DNA of 64,000 nt. Origin: Natronosalvus rutilus (GTDB lineage Archaea > Halobacteriota > Halobacteria > Halobacteriales > Natrialbaceae). The notes under the pieces were generated by a model that saw only the letters and a program-made list of their open reading frames with translations, did no database searches and was not told the origin of the DNA. Position numbers and translations under genes: made by a program. Shown here piece after piece: positions 44,242 through 53,698 of this stretch. Within the stretch, counting starts at the first letter, position 1. The number at the start of each line of letters is the position of its first letter. Location of the stretch: the NCBI RefSeq assembly GCF_024204665.1, contig NZ_CP100355.1, forward strand, positions 3,019,451 through 3,083,450, read 5' to 3'.

Positions 44242-45749
44242 CGCCGTTTACTCCGATCGACCGCGACGTGGAGGGACTCGTCCGGGCGCCACTCGACGAC
44301 GCGAACGCCGTGACTCCGGAGCGTCGATCGCCGACGGTCGACCTCGAGGCGCTCGAGGGCGCCGGCGAGGTCGGGTCGGTCGGCTACCCCCGGACAGACG
44401 ACGGTCACCTCGTGCCCGTAGGCGCGGAATCGACGAACGGAGGCGACGGGGTCGTCGTCGAGTAAGGGCGTGACGAAGACCACCTGTTTCTCGTCGGCCA
44501 GGTGTCGGCAGAACCGATCTATCGATTGATCCCCGTGAGCGAGCCACGACGGGCGGCCGAACGAACCACACCACTCCCCGTCGAGTAGCCGACGGACTCG
44601 AGCCAACTGGTCGCGCCCGGTTCGCGGGAGCAGGTAGTCGCCGCGGCCGCCGTAGAGGGCGACCCCGACGCGGTTGTTTTCGGCCAGTAACGTCGTCGCC
44701 AGCCACTCGGTTGCGCGGATCGAGAGCGACCGGCCGTCGAGTTCGCCCGAGTTTCGGACGACCGCACTCGCGTCTCGCGCGTCGACGACCACGACGACCG
44801 ACGTGGCCCGCTCCTCGCGGAACTCGATGGTCGTCAACTCGCCGGTTCGCGCGAGCCGTTTCCAGTCGACTCGACGCATCGGATCGCTCGGCTGGAAGGG
44901 GCGAAGCGAGTGAAACTCCAGTCCTTCGCCTCCGACGTCGGTCTCCACCCGACCGGGGTGCTGGATCGTCTGCCCCGCGAGCGGGAGGCGCTCGAGGGCG
45001 TCGTTCCACGTCAGGCGAGTCCCGTTGCCGTCGTCCTGGTCCTGATCCTGGCCTTCATCTTCGTCTTCGTCCTCGCCCTCGCCTTCGAACTCGTACCGCC
45101 TCCGCAGCCGTTCGCTCCCGCTCACGTTCCGGCTCTCGACGACGACGTCGTCGAAGACGTGCGTGCCGCGTCTCGGATTGACGGCGTACTCGAACGTGAG
45201 AGATTCGCCAGGTGCCAGACTGCCGACCGCCCTGGGCGTCCCGTCGAGAGCGAGATCCGTCGGCGGTTGGTCGGCCACGCATACGTCCGGCGCGGCGTCG
45301 GTTCCGTCGTTGGCGACCGTGACGGTAACCGAGACTGACTCCCCAGGGACGGGGTTGGACGGCTCGAACCGTCGCTTAACGACTAGCTGCAGCGACGGTG
45401 GGGTCGTCGCGTAGCCGTAGACGGCGTAGGTTAGGGCCACGACCGACGACAGAAACACGGCGGCGTCGCGAGCGACCACGCCGACGCCGACGGCGACCAG
45501 GGCAATTCCGAGGGCGACCGTCCAGCGGTCGCTCGAGATTGGTCGCTCGTCGGCGACCGTTCCCGTCGTCCGGGTGGCCGATTCACCGTCGGTTTCGGTC
45601 GCGGCTTCGCCCAATTCGGGAGCCGATCGTTCGGCGCTGTCGGAGGCACTATCGCCGACGGAGACGCTGTCCGTTTCGGGCCCGGAAGCGTCGGACTCCT
45701 GCCCACGGGGTTCGTCGACCTCCAGTTCGAGTGTACTCGCGTCGCTCAC
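44229..45749 (-). CDS. DUF58 domain protein
   Basis: 506 aa. After an acidic start there are two membrane helices near residues 75-115, then a beta-rich conserved part (VSVTVTVANDGTDAAPDV). The DUF58 signature follows: GLEFHSLRPFQPSDPMRRVD, then DWKRLARTGELTTIEFREER and VVVVVDARD. The last part resembles a von Willebrand type A domain. DUF58 proteins usually work with a MoxR AAA+ ATPase in assembling or maturing surface or metal-containing complexes. Here no MoxR gene is adjacent. A Glu/Asp/Gln run (EDEDEDEGQDQDQDD) interrupts the middle. Confidence 0.9.
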   Translation of the reverse strand: MSDASTLELEVDEPRGQESDASGPETDSVSVGDSASDSAERSAPELGEAATETDGESATRTTGTVADERPISSDRWTVALGIALVAVGVGVVARDAAVFLSSVVALTYAVYGYATTPPSLQLVVKRRFEPSNPVPGESVSVTVTVANDGTDAAPDVCVADQPPTDLALDGTPRAVGSLAPGESLTFEYAVNPRRGTHVFDDVVVESRNVSGSERLRRRYEFEGEGEDEDEDEGQDQDQDDGNGTRLTWNDALERLPLAGQTIQHPGRVETDVGGEGLEFHSLRPFQPSDPMRRVDWKRLARTGELTTIEFREERATSVVVVVDARDASAVVRNSGELDGRSLSIRATEWLATTLLAENNRVGVALYGGRGDYLLPRTGRDQLARVRRLLDGEWCGSFGRPSWLAHGDQSIDRFCRHLADEKQVVFVTPLLDDDPVASVRRFRAYGHEVTVVCPGVADRPDLAGALERLEVDRRRSTLRSHGVRVVEWRPDESLHVAVDRSKRRWST

Positions 45750-46429
45750 GATCTCGCTCGCCTCCGCTGTCGGCCCGGTTCCTCGCGGTCGAGTTCACGA
45801 TCCTCGAGTGCGTCAGAGCCGATCCCTGCCATCGATTCGTCGAAACGGCCCTCGAGAGGCGACTCCCGAAGCGCCACGAGTTCCGTTACGGCTGCCTGAG
45901 CCTGTCGTTGCTCGCGCCGACCGACGAGCCAGTCCTGCAATCGCGTCCGGTTCGACAGCGTGACTGCGTCCGAAAGATAGGCGGCCGCTCGCGGATCGTC
46001 CGTCCACGTCCCCGATCGAACCAATTCACGCGCTTCCTCCGCGTCGTAGCCGCTGTCGATCAGCGTCGTCATCACCGCGTCGGTAACGGCGATGCGCACT
46101 CGGTTCCGTGCTCGTCGTCGTCGAACGCGTTCGGCGCGATCATCGCCGAGCGACTGTCGCTCGAGAGCGTGCTCGACGTCGTCGCCGATTCGGTCGACCG
46201 AGACACTGTCGTCGGTTGGGCCTCCGAGCCTCGAGTGTGCCCCGGCACCGGCTACCGTCGAGACGAGCACCATCGCGCCCAGGACGATCGCGACGCCACC
46301 GCCCCCGAGTACGACCACGTCTCGAGCGATGGCCGCGCTCGCCGGAGGGAGCACTACCACACCGGTGGTGGCCAGGAGCGTCGCCAGCAGAGCGCCCGCC
46401 CCGAGTGCGATCAGGATCGTTCGTTTCAC
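45746..46429 (-). CDS. Membrane protein of the DUF58 operon
   Basis: 227 aa. Two membrane helices at about residues 5-25 and 37-60 are followed by a soluble, arginine-rich part (RVRRRRARNRVRIAVTDAVM). A winged-helix-like stretch follows (YDAEEARELVRSGTWTDDPRA, then AAYLSDAVTLSNRTRLQDWL). It overlaps both neighbours by 4 nt. I think it is the family numbered DUF7269, from memory. Confidence 0.78.
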   Translation of the reverse strand: MKRTILIALGAGALLATLLATTGVVVLPPASAAIARDVVVLGGGGVAIVLGAMVLVSTVAGAGAHSRLGGPTDDSVSVDRIGDDVEHALERQSLGDDRAERVRRRRARNRVRIAVTDAVMTTLIDSGYDAEEARELVRSGTWTDDPRAAAYLSDAVTLSNRTRLQDWLVGRREQRQAQAAVTELVALRESPLEGRFDESMAGIGSDALEDRELDREEPGRQRRRARS

Positions 46430-47577
46430 TCTCGCTCACCGTCCGCTCCGTCGTGTCTCGAAACGATTTGCTCGTAGGCCGCTCGCGCACGACGGACGCG
46501 AGCGTCGGTTGCCGGATAGTTTCCGTACCGAACCTCTCGAAATGTCTCGGTGAGCGTCGAGACGGCCGACTCCGGAAAGCCCGCGTCGACCGCGGCACTC
46601 GCGTACTCGCCCGGTGTCTTCGACCGGTCTCGTCTCCGTGAGACGAGTCCGGTCAGTGCGGCCCAGGCTTCCTCGACCGTCTGGGGTCCAGGATCGTCTT
46701 CGGTCTCGGCGTCGTCGGTCGTTCGGCGATCGTCGTCTTGAGTGGCCGTCGACTGCGACCAGGAACCGGCCGCTCGACGAGACAGGCTGAAGCCGTCGAA
46801 GAGCGACGCGATGCCTCCGGAGAGGGAGAACGAGCGGGAACGTCTCCCGAGCGAACCCAGCGCACCAGCGATTCCCGTCGGAAGCGAGACGACCGCGGAC
46901 CCGAGTCCGCGGCCCAGGCCGCGACCGGCCATTCCGAGTGTCGACTCGACGGCGCGTCCGGTTCGAACGAAGCCGTCGACGATGGCCGGCGTCACGCGCG
47001 TAACTCCGATCGTCGCCGCCATCGTCACCTGCGGGATCCGCTTGAGACGAAACCGCAGGCGAGGGAGGAATCCGTCCGGAAGGGACACGTCGGCGTCTAC
47101 GTTTCCAGGGGCCCGATCAGGGTGTGTTCCTCGCCAGAGCAGGACTATCGGGCCGACGACGATCAGGCTGGCGAGCGCGACGACAGCGGCTCGAAGGAGG
47201 TCGGCGCCACCGCTCGAGGCGCCGTCTTCGGGTTCGGCCCCATCTGCGGTCGATTCGTTTTCGTCGTCCGAATCGTTCGGTTCCCCGTCCGAGTCGTCGG
47301 GTTCGGCGCCGTCGTCCGAGTCGTCCGAGTCGTCCGGATGGTCACTCGAGTCGGAGCCGTCGCTTTCGTTACCATCCGGGTCCATCGCGTCTCCGTCCGG
47401 GTCGCTCAAACCGTCCCCGCCGTCCGTCTGGGGTCCGGACTCGCGGTAGTGGTCGTCGCTCACGGCGTCCTGGTCGGGGTAGTCGCCGTAGCCGGCCGCG
47501 GGGAGGAACGCGGCGGCGGCGAGGACTGCGAGGACACAACAGGCGACGAGGGCGGCGTTGTGGCGGTCGTATCCCAC
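46426..47577 (-). CDS. DUF4129 domain protein, first gene of the DUF58 operon
   Basis: 383 aa. One membrane helix near the N terminus is followed by a long Asp/Ser/Glu linker. A second helix lies near residue 135 (LLRAAVVALASLIVVGPIVLLW). The C-terminal DUF4129 domain has KTPGEYASAAVDAGFPESAV and a Tyr/Arg pair in VRYGNYPATDARV. I chose the GTG at 47577, because an ACATTTTTACG AT-rich element lies about 27 bp upstream and fits a leaderless mRNA. The ATG at 47643 is an alternative. It heads a four-gene unit with overlaps throughout. Confidence 0.82.
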   Translation of the reverse strand: MGYDRHNAALVACCVLAVLAAAAFLPAAGYGDYPDQDAVSDDHYRESGPQTDGGDGLSDPDGDAMDPDGNESDGSDSSDHPDDSDDSDDGAEPDDSDGEPNDSDDENESTADGAEPEDGASSGGADLLRAAVVALASLIVVGPIVLLWRGTHPDRAPGNVDADVSLPDGFLPRLRFRLKRIPQVTMAATIGVTRVTPAIVDGFVRTGRAVESTLGMAGRGLGRGLGSAVVSLPTGIAGALGSLGRRSRSFSLSGGIASLFDGFSLSRRAAGSWSQSTATQDDDRRTTDDAETEDDPGPQTVEEAWAALTGLVSRRRDRSKTPGEYASAAVDAGFPESAVSTLTETFREVRYGNYPATDARVRRARAAYEQIVSRHDGADGERE

Positions 47578-47704
47578 ACTATCGCTTCGTGCGTGGCCGA
47601 TTCGTAAAAATGTTACCACTGTGACCAGTAGTCGACCGGACATGTGGAAGATCACGACGTCTGCGCGACGAAACTATTTTCGACCGACAGGTTCAACCGG
47701 GTGC

Positions 47705-48790
47705 ATGGTCTCTCGCGACCTCCTCGGACGCATGGCGACGACGCTCGGCGCCATCGTCCTCGCCAACTTGGTGCTCGCCCTCGCTTTCGTCACGCTGCTC
47801 GAGCCCTGGCTCGCCCCCGTCTTCGACGGCGTCGGACTCTCTCGCGGCGTCGCGTTCGCTCTCGCGACCGCCCTCTGTCTAGGATGTATGCTCGCCGTCC
47901 AGTTGCGGTACGCCCGCCTGGAACTCCTCGCCGAAGCCGACGCCGCTGTGCTCGCGCCCGAGGAGCGGCCGGAACTGACCGATCAGGTCACGCGACTCGC
48001 TGCCCAACTGGACGTCGCGGTGCCAACGGTCGCCGTTGCCGACACCCAGGTGGCCAACAGCTTCGCCGTCGGCGGCGTTCGTTCGGGCACGATCGTGGTT
48101 AGCGAGGGGCTCCTCGGGACGCTCGAGCCCGCGGAACTCGACGCCGTCCTCGCCCACGAACTCGCGCACCTGAAGAACCACGACGCGGCGGTGATGACCC
48201 TCGCTTCGTTCCTCCCGGCGCTGATCGCCGACGAACACGTCGTCTTCGGGGATCACATGCCGCGGTGGGCCCGACCGTACGTCTACGGTGGACTCTTGTT
48301 CGTCGCGGCACTCCTCGGGTCGTCGTTCATCGACGCGCCCGTGTTCACCCCGAGCGGACTCCTGCAACTCGCCGTGGCTCTGGCCGTCACCGTCGTCGTC
48401 GGCGGGATCGTTCTCGGCGTCGTCGCGACTGCCGTCGTCTTCCTCAGCCGCAGCCTTTCGCGCCAGCGGGAGTTCGTCGCCGACCGTGCCGGGGCCCTCG
48501 CCACCGGCGATCCGGCAACGCTCGCGGGCGTCCTCGAGCGACTCGACGGACACCCGAGCGCCCCCGTCGAAGACGCGCGAATCGAGGCGGAGGCGACGTC
48601 CGGCGAGCACTACCGCGGTCTCGAGGGGATGTGCTTGCTTCCGCACGGTTTCGATCGGTCAGGGGAAGGAGCGACGGACGGTAGCGGCCCGCTCGAGGTG
48701 GACACCTATGCCCATCCCTCGACGACCGAGCGTATCGCACGGCTTCGAAAATTGGCTGCAGAACTGGAAAGCGAGCCGCGCGTGGGATGA
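47705..48790 (+). CDS. HtpX-like M48 metalloprotease
   Basis: 361 aa. Two N-terminal membrane helices (about residues 10-35 and 45-65) are followed by the zinc motif HELAHLKNHD (H151, E152, H155), with the third ligand in REFVADRAGAL. Two more helices lie between. This is the HtpX/Ste24 type, which breaks down misfolded membrane proteins. The start is the ATG at 47705 (MVSRDLLGRM); the frame upstream overlaps the promoter of the DUF58 operon. Confidence 0.92.
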   Translation: MVSRDLLGRMATTLGAIVLANLVLALAFVTLLEPWLAPVFDGVGLSRGVAFALATALCLGCMLAVQLRYARLELLAEADAAVLAPEERPELTDQVTRLAAQLDVAVPTVAVADTQVANSFAVGGVRSGTIVVSEGLLGTLEPAELDAVLAHELAHLKNHDAAVMTLASFLPALIADEHVVFGDHMPRWARPYVYGGLLFVAALLGSSFIDAPVFTPSGLLQLAVALAVTVVVGGIVLGVVATAVVFLSRSLSRQREFVADRAGALATGDPATLAGVLERLDGHPSAPVEDARIEAEATSGEHYRGLEGMCLLPHGFDRSGEGATDGSGPLEVDTYAHPSTTERIARLRKLAAELESEPRVG

Positions 48791-48818
48791 AATATCGGCG
48801 ACGGGACCGGAAGCGGCC

Positions 48819-50054
48819 TCAGTCGTTAGCGGCCACGGGTGCCGTGTCGAGCGCCGCGAATCCCGACTCGAGGTCAGCGAGCAGGTCGTCGACCGACTCG
48901 ACCCCGACGGACACGCGAATCAGCGTGTCGGTAATGCCGACGGCTTCCCGCTCCTCCCGGGGGAGCGGTTCGTGGGTCATCGCCGCCGGGAGTTCGATCA
49001 GGCTCTCGACGCCGCCGACGCTGACTGCGAGGGTGAACTCCTCGAGCGTCTCGAGGAACCGTTTCGCGTCCTCGAGTTCGCCGTCGAGTTCGAACGAGAG
49101 GATGCCGCCGTAGCCCTCCATCTGTCGAGCCGCGAGGTCGTGCTGCGGGTGAGACTCGAGGCCGGGATAGTAGACGTCGGTGACGGCGTCGTGACTCTCG
49201 AGAAACTCGGCGACGGCCATCGCGTTCCCCTCGTGCTGGCGCATGCGCATTGGGAGCGTTTTGAGCCCCCGGAGGACGAGGTAGCTGTCGAAGGGCGCGA
49301 GCATGTCGCCGACCCCGACCTGCTGCTGGAACCCGATTTCCTCAGCGAGGTCGTCGTCGCTCGTGACGACGGCGCCGCCGATGGAATCGGAGTGACCGTT
49401 CAGGTACTTCGTCGTGCTATGGGCGACGACGTCCGCGCCCAGTTCGAGCGGGCGCTGAAAGTAGGAACTGGCGAAGGTGTTGTCCACTCCGAACAAGACG
49501 TCGTAGCTCTCGGCAATTTCTGCGATCGCGGCCACGTCACACAGGGTCATCCGGGGGTTCGTCGGCGTCTCCATCCAGATCACGACCGTCTCGTCGGTGA
49601 CGGCGGTCTCGACGGCCTCCGTGTCGCCCCCGTCGACGAACGTCACGTCCACGTCGAGGCGGTCGCGAAAGACTGACTCGAGCATCCGTCGGGTGCCAGC
49701 GTAGAGGTCGTCGCCGGCGACGAGGTGATCGCCGGGTTCGACGCTCGAGAGCAGGGTCGTGAAGATTGCGGCGGTACCCGAGGAGAAGGCCATCGCGTGC
49801 TCGCCACCCTCGAGGCTCGCCAGGCGTTTCTCGAGGGCGTGTCGAGTGGGATTCGAGAGCCGAGAGTAGAGGAACTCGCCGCGGTCGGGGTCGACGTCCT
49901 CGAGGCTGAGATCGGTGTCGAGTCCGGGGAGGGCGAACGTCGAGGAGAGGTGGATGGGGGTGGTGACGTCGCCCGCCTCGCTCCCCACGCGGAACGGCTC
50001 CTCGCCGGCGGTGACGGCCCGGGTCTCGAACGCAGCACGATCTTCCTGTTCCAT
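48819..50054 (-). CDS. Cystathionine gamma-synthase/lyase family, PLP enzyme
   Basis: 411 aa, Cys/Met-metabolism PLP family. The Tyr-containing YSRLSNPTRHALEKRLASLE, SSGTAAIFTTLLS, the aspartate in GVDNTFASSYFQRP and the Schiff-base lysine in HSTTKYLNGHSD are all present. The enzyme would exchange or remove groups at the gamma carbon of homoserine esters or cystathionine. Synthase, lyase and O-acetylhomoserine sulfhydrylase roles are hard to tell apart by sequence. It is divergent from the oxidoreductase gene. Confidence 0.9.
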   Translation of the reverse strand: MEQEDRAAFETRAVTAGEEPFRVGSEAGDVTTPIHLSSTFALPGLDTDLSLEDVDPDRGEFLYSRLSNPTRHALEKRLASLEGGEHAMAFSSGTAAIFTTLLSSVEPGDHLVAGDDLYAGTRRMLESVFRDRLDVDVTFVDGGDTEAVETAVTDETVVIWMETPTNPRMTLCDVAAIAEIAESYDVLFGVDNTFASSYFQRPLELGADVVAHSTTKYLNGHSDSIGGAVVTSDDDLAEEIGFQQQVGVGDMLAPFDSYLVLRGLKTLPMRMRQHEGNAMAVAEFLESHDAVTDVYYPGLESHPQHDLAARQMEGYGGILSFELDGELEDAKRFLETLEEFTLAVSVGGVESLIELPAAMTHEPLPREEREAVGITDTLIRVSVGVESVDDLLADLESGFAALDTAPVAAND

Positions 50055-50209
50055 ACTCGACGTCCACGATGGATTGCCGGTAATAACTTTCCATCTACCA
50101 GTAATATTTGCCTCGCTCTCGTATTATCGGCAGCTATCTTTCACCCGAAGGCAGGAAGGACCGAACCGAGACGCAAACCAATAACTACCGTGCGAATGAA
50201 TATACGGCT

Positions 50210-51325
50210 ATGAGTCTCTCCGTCGGCGTACTGGGGTATCGATTCATGGGCAGGGCGCACGCGAACGCGCTCGCACGGCTCCCGATGTTCTTCCCCGAGG
50301 CGCCGGATGTCGAGCGCCAAGTGCTGATCGGACGGGACGAGGACGCTCTCGCGGACGCCGCCGACCGCCTGGGCTTCGCGTCGACCGCCACCGACTGGGC
50401 CGATGTCGTCGACGAGGTCGACGTCTTCTACAACCTCGGGCCGAACCACGTCCACGCCGAGCCCACCATCGCCGCGCTCGAGGCCGGCACCCCCGTCTTC
50501 TGTGAGAAGCCGCTCGCTCCGACGCTCGAGACCGCCGAGGAGATGGCCACGGCCGCTCGCGAAGCCGGCGTCCCCGCCGGCGCCGCGTTCAACTACCGGT
50601 TCGTGCCAGCGATTCAGTACGCGAAGAACCTGCTCGAGGCGGGCGAACTCGGGGAGATCCACCACGTCCGCGGGCGCTACCTCCAGGACTGGCTGGTCGA
50701 CCCCGCAGCCGAGTGGTCCTGGCGAAACGACGAGGAACTGGCCGGGTCGGGTGCACTCGGCGACCTGGGGTCGCACACGGTCGATCTCCTGCGTTTTCTG
50801 GTCGGAAACGACGACCTCGCGGGCGAAATCGAGCGCGTCAGCGGCCACCTCCGGACCTTCGTCGACGAGCGGCCCACCGGGGACGGGGGGACGCGGCCGG
50901 TGACTGTTGACGACGCCTACTCTGCGCAAGTCGAGTTCGCAAACGGGACGATGGGCACCCTTGAGGCCTCACGGTTCGCAACGGGGCACAAGAACGACCA
51001 CACGATCGAGGTCCACGGTTCGAAGGGGAGTCTCAAATTCTCCCTCGAGCGGCTGAACGAACTCGAGGTCCTGCGCGAGGGCAACCGCGGTTACGAGACT
51101 GTGCTGGTCACCGACGAGGACGACCCCTACGTCGATCACTGGTGGCCGCCGGGGCACGTCATCGGCTGGGAGCACACCTTCGTCCACGAAAACTACGAGT
51201 TCCTCTCGGCCGTCGACGCGGGCGAGGAGTACGAACCGAGCTTCGAGGACGGACTGGCCGCCCAGCGAGTGCTCGACGCCGTCGAGCGAAGCGACGAGCG
51301 CGGCGAGTGGGTAAGTCTCGAGTAG
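50210..51325 (+). CDS. Gfo/Idh/MocA family oxidoreductase
   Basis: 371 aa. The N-terminal Rossmann part starts SVGVLGYRFMGRAHANALARL and has the GxGxxG variant GYRFMGRAH. EKPLAPTLETAEEM carries the conserved EKP motif. The C-terminal half with GSGALGDLGSHTVDLLRFLVG holds the substrate-binding region. Such enzymes use NAD(P) to oxidise or reduce sugars, inositols or related compounds. The substrate is unknown. I chose the ATG at 50210. Confidence 0.92.
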   Translation: MSLSVGVLGYRFMGRAHANALARLPMFFPEAPDVERQVLIGRDEDALADAADRLGFASTATDWADVVDEVDVFYNLGPNHVHAEPTIAALEAGTPVFCEKPLAPTLETAEEMATAAREAGVPAGAAFNYRFVPAIQYAKNLLEAGELGEIHHVRGRYLQDWLVDPAAEWSWRNDEELAGSGALGDLGSHTVDLLRFLVGNDDLAGEIERVSGHLRTFVDERPTGDGGTRPVTVDDAYSAQVEFANGTMGTLEASRFATGHKNDHTIEVHGSKGSLKFSLERLNELEVLREGNRGYETVLVTDEDDPYVDHWWPPGHVIGWEHTFVHENYEFLSAVDAGEEYEPSFEDGLAAQRVLDAVERSDERGEWVSLE

Positions 51326-51418
51326 CTGGGAAGCGTCGCGGAACGTTTTCTCGACGGGTATTGCTCGAGCCGAAACGAAGACAGGTCGCTACTCGAACCG
51401 AAACGAAGTCGGGCTACC

Positions 51419-53605
51419 TCAGGTTTCCACGCCCAATACGGTGTTGTCGTCGGCCTCACCGAACGCGACCCAGTCGTCGTCCGTCTTGGCTGCGTTCGCC
51501 TCGCTCGGGCCAAAGGTGTACGTCCCCGTCTCCGCCGGCGCTTCCGCGAAGTAGGTGAACGTGGCCGTCTCGCCCGGGACCGCGGTTCCGAAGTAGACGT
51601 ACTGCACGTCGCCATCTTCCTCGACGCGCTCGACGTCGCCGTGTGCCTCGTCGACCGACCACTCGGCGAGGACGACGTCCCTCACCGTCGCTTCGTGTGA
51701 GACCGACTCGACAGCCACGTCCACGCGGTTGGTCTGGCCAGCGGTGAACGCCGACCCATCGTCCTCGCGAGCACCCGCCACCTCGAGCGTTTCGGGCGTG
51801 TCAGGGTCGACCAGTTCGACCTCGTTGTGCTTCGCGAAGTCGCCGGCCGCCGCTCGCCGAACGGCCGACGGTGCGTCGACGAAGCCGGTACCGGCGTTCC
51901 ACGGGGTGTAGGCGGTGTGGGCGTCGCGGGCCTGGGCTTCCACCGTGTAGATGACGTCGGCGGGCGACCAGTCGTGGCCGTTCTTGCGCGCGGCGTCGAT
52001 CACCAGGGCACAGATGCCAGCCGCGGCCGGGCAGGCCATGCTCGTCCCCGTCATCGGCGAGTAGTAGAGTTCGTCGTCCGGCTCGAGCGCGTCCAGCGCG
52101 TCCGTCGGGCCGACCGTACTCATCACGGCGTTGCCCGGGGTCGCGACGCCGGGTCGATAGAGGCCAACCGGTCGGTACCGATACGGTTCGCCGAGCTGTT
52201 CGAACGCCTCGAGGGCGATCTCGTAGGTGACTACGACGTTGGTCGCGGGTTCGACCTCGATCCAGTAGGTCTCGCCGCCCTCGACGTCCGTCGTCAGCGT
52301 CTGGTGCTGGTAGACCAGCTCCTCGCCGAGTTGGGCGACTTCCTCGCCGTCTTTCGAACCCTGGAGGACGGTCAGTGTGATCTGCTCGCCGTCTGGCGTC
52401 AGCGAGAGGTCGAGTTCGAGGACGTCCGCGTTGTTCGGCGCGACCCACTCGTAGTAGTCGCTGCCGGTACCTGTAGGGCCGACTTCGCCCGCCCACGACT
52501 CGGTGTCGACGACGTACTGTCCCCGGGTCATCGCGGCGTGGAACTTCTCGAGGTTTCGCAGGGCTTTTCGGCGGTCGTAGTTGGTCTCGCGGTCCTCGTC
52601 CGGCGTTCGTCCGCGCGAGGAGAAATCGGTGACGTGCTCGTCGTCGCGGGTGGCCGCCACGCCGAGCACGTGCGGCGCTTTGGCGAACCGCGAGAGGGTA
52701 TCCGGGTCGGGGCCGTCGTTGCCCGCCGCGAAGACGGGGACGATTCCACGCTGGAACGCCTCCCAGGACGCGACGTTGACGGGGTCGTTCGGGTTGTACC
52801 GCACGTCGCGAGCGACGCCGTAGGAGTTCGACACCACGTCGGGATCGAAGTCGTCGTCGGGGTCGTCCGCCCGGGCCAGCACGTGATCCCACGCGCCCAC
52901 GACGAACGGGAGGTAGACGGCCTCGTTGGTCGAGTAGACCGACACGCGGGCCCCGGGAGCCATCCCGCGGTATTGCCCGTCGCTCGCCGACCCATCACCG
53001 GCGACGATGCCGGCGCAGTGGGTGCCGTGCCCCAGGTCGTCGGTGTCCGCGCCGGCACCGAGGTCGATCCAGTCGGGATCAGGATCGCCCAGCGGATCGT
53101 CGACCCACTGCCAGTTCGACTCGAGTCGACCGTCGAAGTCGGGGTGCGGGCCGGAAAAGCCCGAGTCGATGACGACGGTATCGACCGACGAGCCGTCGTA
53201 GCCGAAATCAGACTGGACCACGTCAGCGCCCGTCGCCTCGCGAGAGTCGTCGTTGTAGAACTCGAGTTCTACGGCCTTGGTGACCCGCCGAACCGCGTCC
53301 CAGTCGGCGACCGTCGAGAGCTGATCGCCGGTCAGGGCGGTGTAGGCCATCGGGAGCACCTCGTACTCGACGAGGCCCGCCTGCAGGTCAAGGTCCGACA
53401 GGAGCCCGACCGATTCGGCGTCGTCGAAGACGACGATCACCTCCTGGAGCACGTCGCTCGCGGTGTCGAGCAGTCCGTCGAGCACCGACGTGTCCGTGTC
53501 GGCTGTCGCCGTTCCCGAAAACGGGAGCAACGACGCTGCGCCGGCGGCGCCGGCGGTCCTGAGTACTGTGCGTCGGTCGATGTGGTGTGACGTGTCCTCT
53601 GACAT
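51419..53605 (-). CDS. Tat-exported subtilisin-like serine protease (S8), copy A
   Basis: 728 aa. A Tat signal (DRRTVLRTAGAAGAASLLPF) ends near residue 36. The catalytic triad is D147 (VVIDSGFSGPHPDF), H193 (GHGTHCAG) and S522 (GTSMACPAAAG), with oxyanion N296. About 225 residues separate N296 and S522, far more than the roughly 65 in subtilisin. They hold a beta-rich insert (VLELDLSLTPDGEQITLTVL and YWIEVEPATNVVV). The last 110 residues form a module shared with the neighbouring copy. No propeptide inhibitor domain is obvious beyond residues 40-110. Likely secreted and salt-adapted. Confidence 0.9.
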   Translation of the reverse strand: MSEDTSHHIDRRTVLRTAGAAGAASLLPFSGTATADTDTSVLDGLLDTASDVLQEVIVVFDDAESVGLLSDLDLQAGLVEYEVLPMAYTALTGDQLSTVADWDAVRRVTKAVELEFYNDDSREATGADVVQSDFGYDGSSVDTVVIDSGFSGPHPDFDGRLESNWQWVDDPLGDPDPDWIDLGAGADTDDLGHGTHCAGIVAGDGSASDGQYRGMAPGARVSVYSTNEAVYLPFVVGAWDHVLARADDPDDDFDPDVVSNSYGVARDVRYNPNDPVNVASWEAFQRGIVPVFAAGNDGPDPDTLSRFAKAPHVLGVAATRDDEHVTDFSSRGRTPDEDRETNYDRRKALRNLEKFHAAMTRGQYVVDTESWAGEVGPTGTGSDYYEWVAPNNADVLELDLSLTPDGEQITLTVLQGSKDGEEVAQLGEELVYQHQTLTTDVEGGETYWIEVEPATNVVVTYEIALEAFEQLGEPYRYRPVGLYRPGVATPGNAVMSTVGPTDALDALEPDDELYYSPMTGTSMACPAAAGICALVIDAARKNGHDWSPADVIYTVEAQARDAHTAYTPWNAGTGFVDAPSAVRRAAAGDFAKHNEVELVDPDTPETLEVAGAREDDGSAFTAGQTNRVDVAVESVSHEATVRDVVLAEWSVDEAHGDVERVEEDGDVQYVYFGTAVPGETATFTYFAEAPAETGTYTFGPSEANAAKTDDDWVAFGEADDNTVLGVET

Positions 53606-53698
53606 CGTGGAAGTAGATTCGTATCGGTAGTGGTGTGCTTCGAGACTCGAGCCATCGTTCGGGCCGCGGACTCGAAGCTCGAGGCGGTGAACCGGGCT

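Noticed and set aside
51827-53590. 587-codon plus-strand frame opposite protease A
   Set aside because: Shadow frame. The minus strand encodes a complete Tat subtilase with its catalytic triad.
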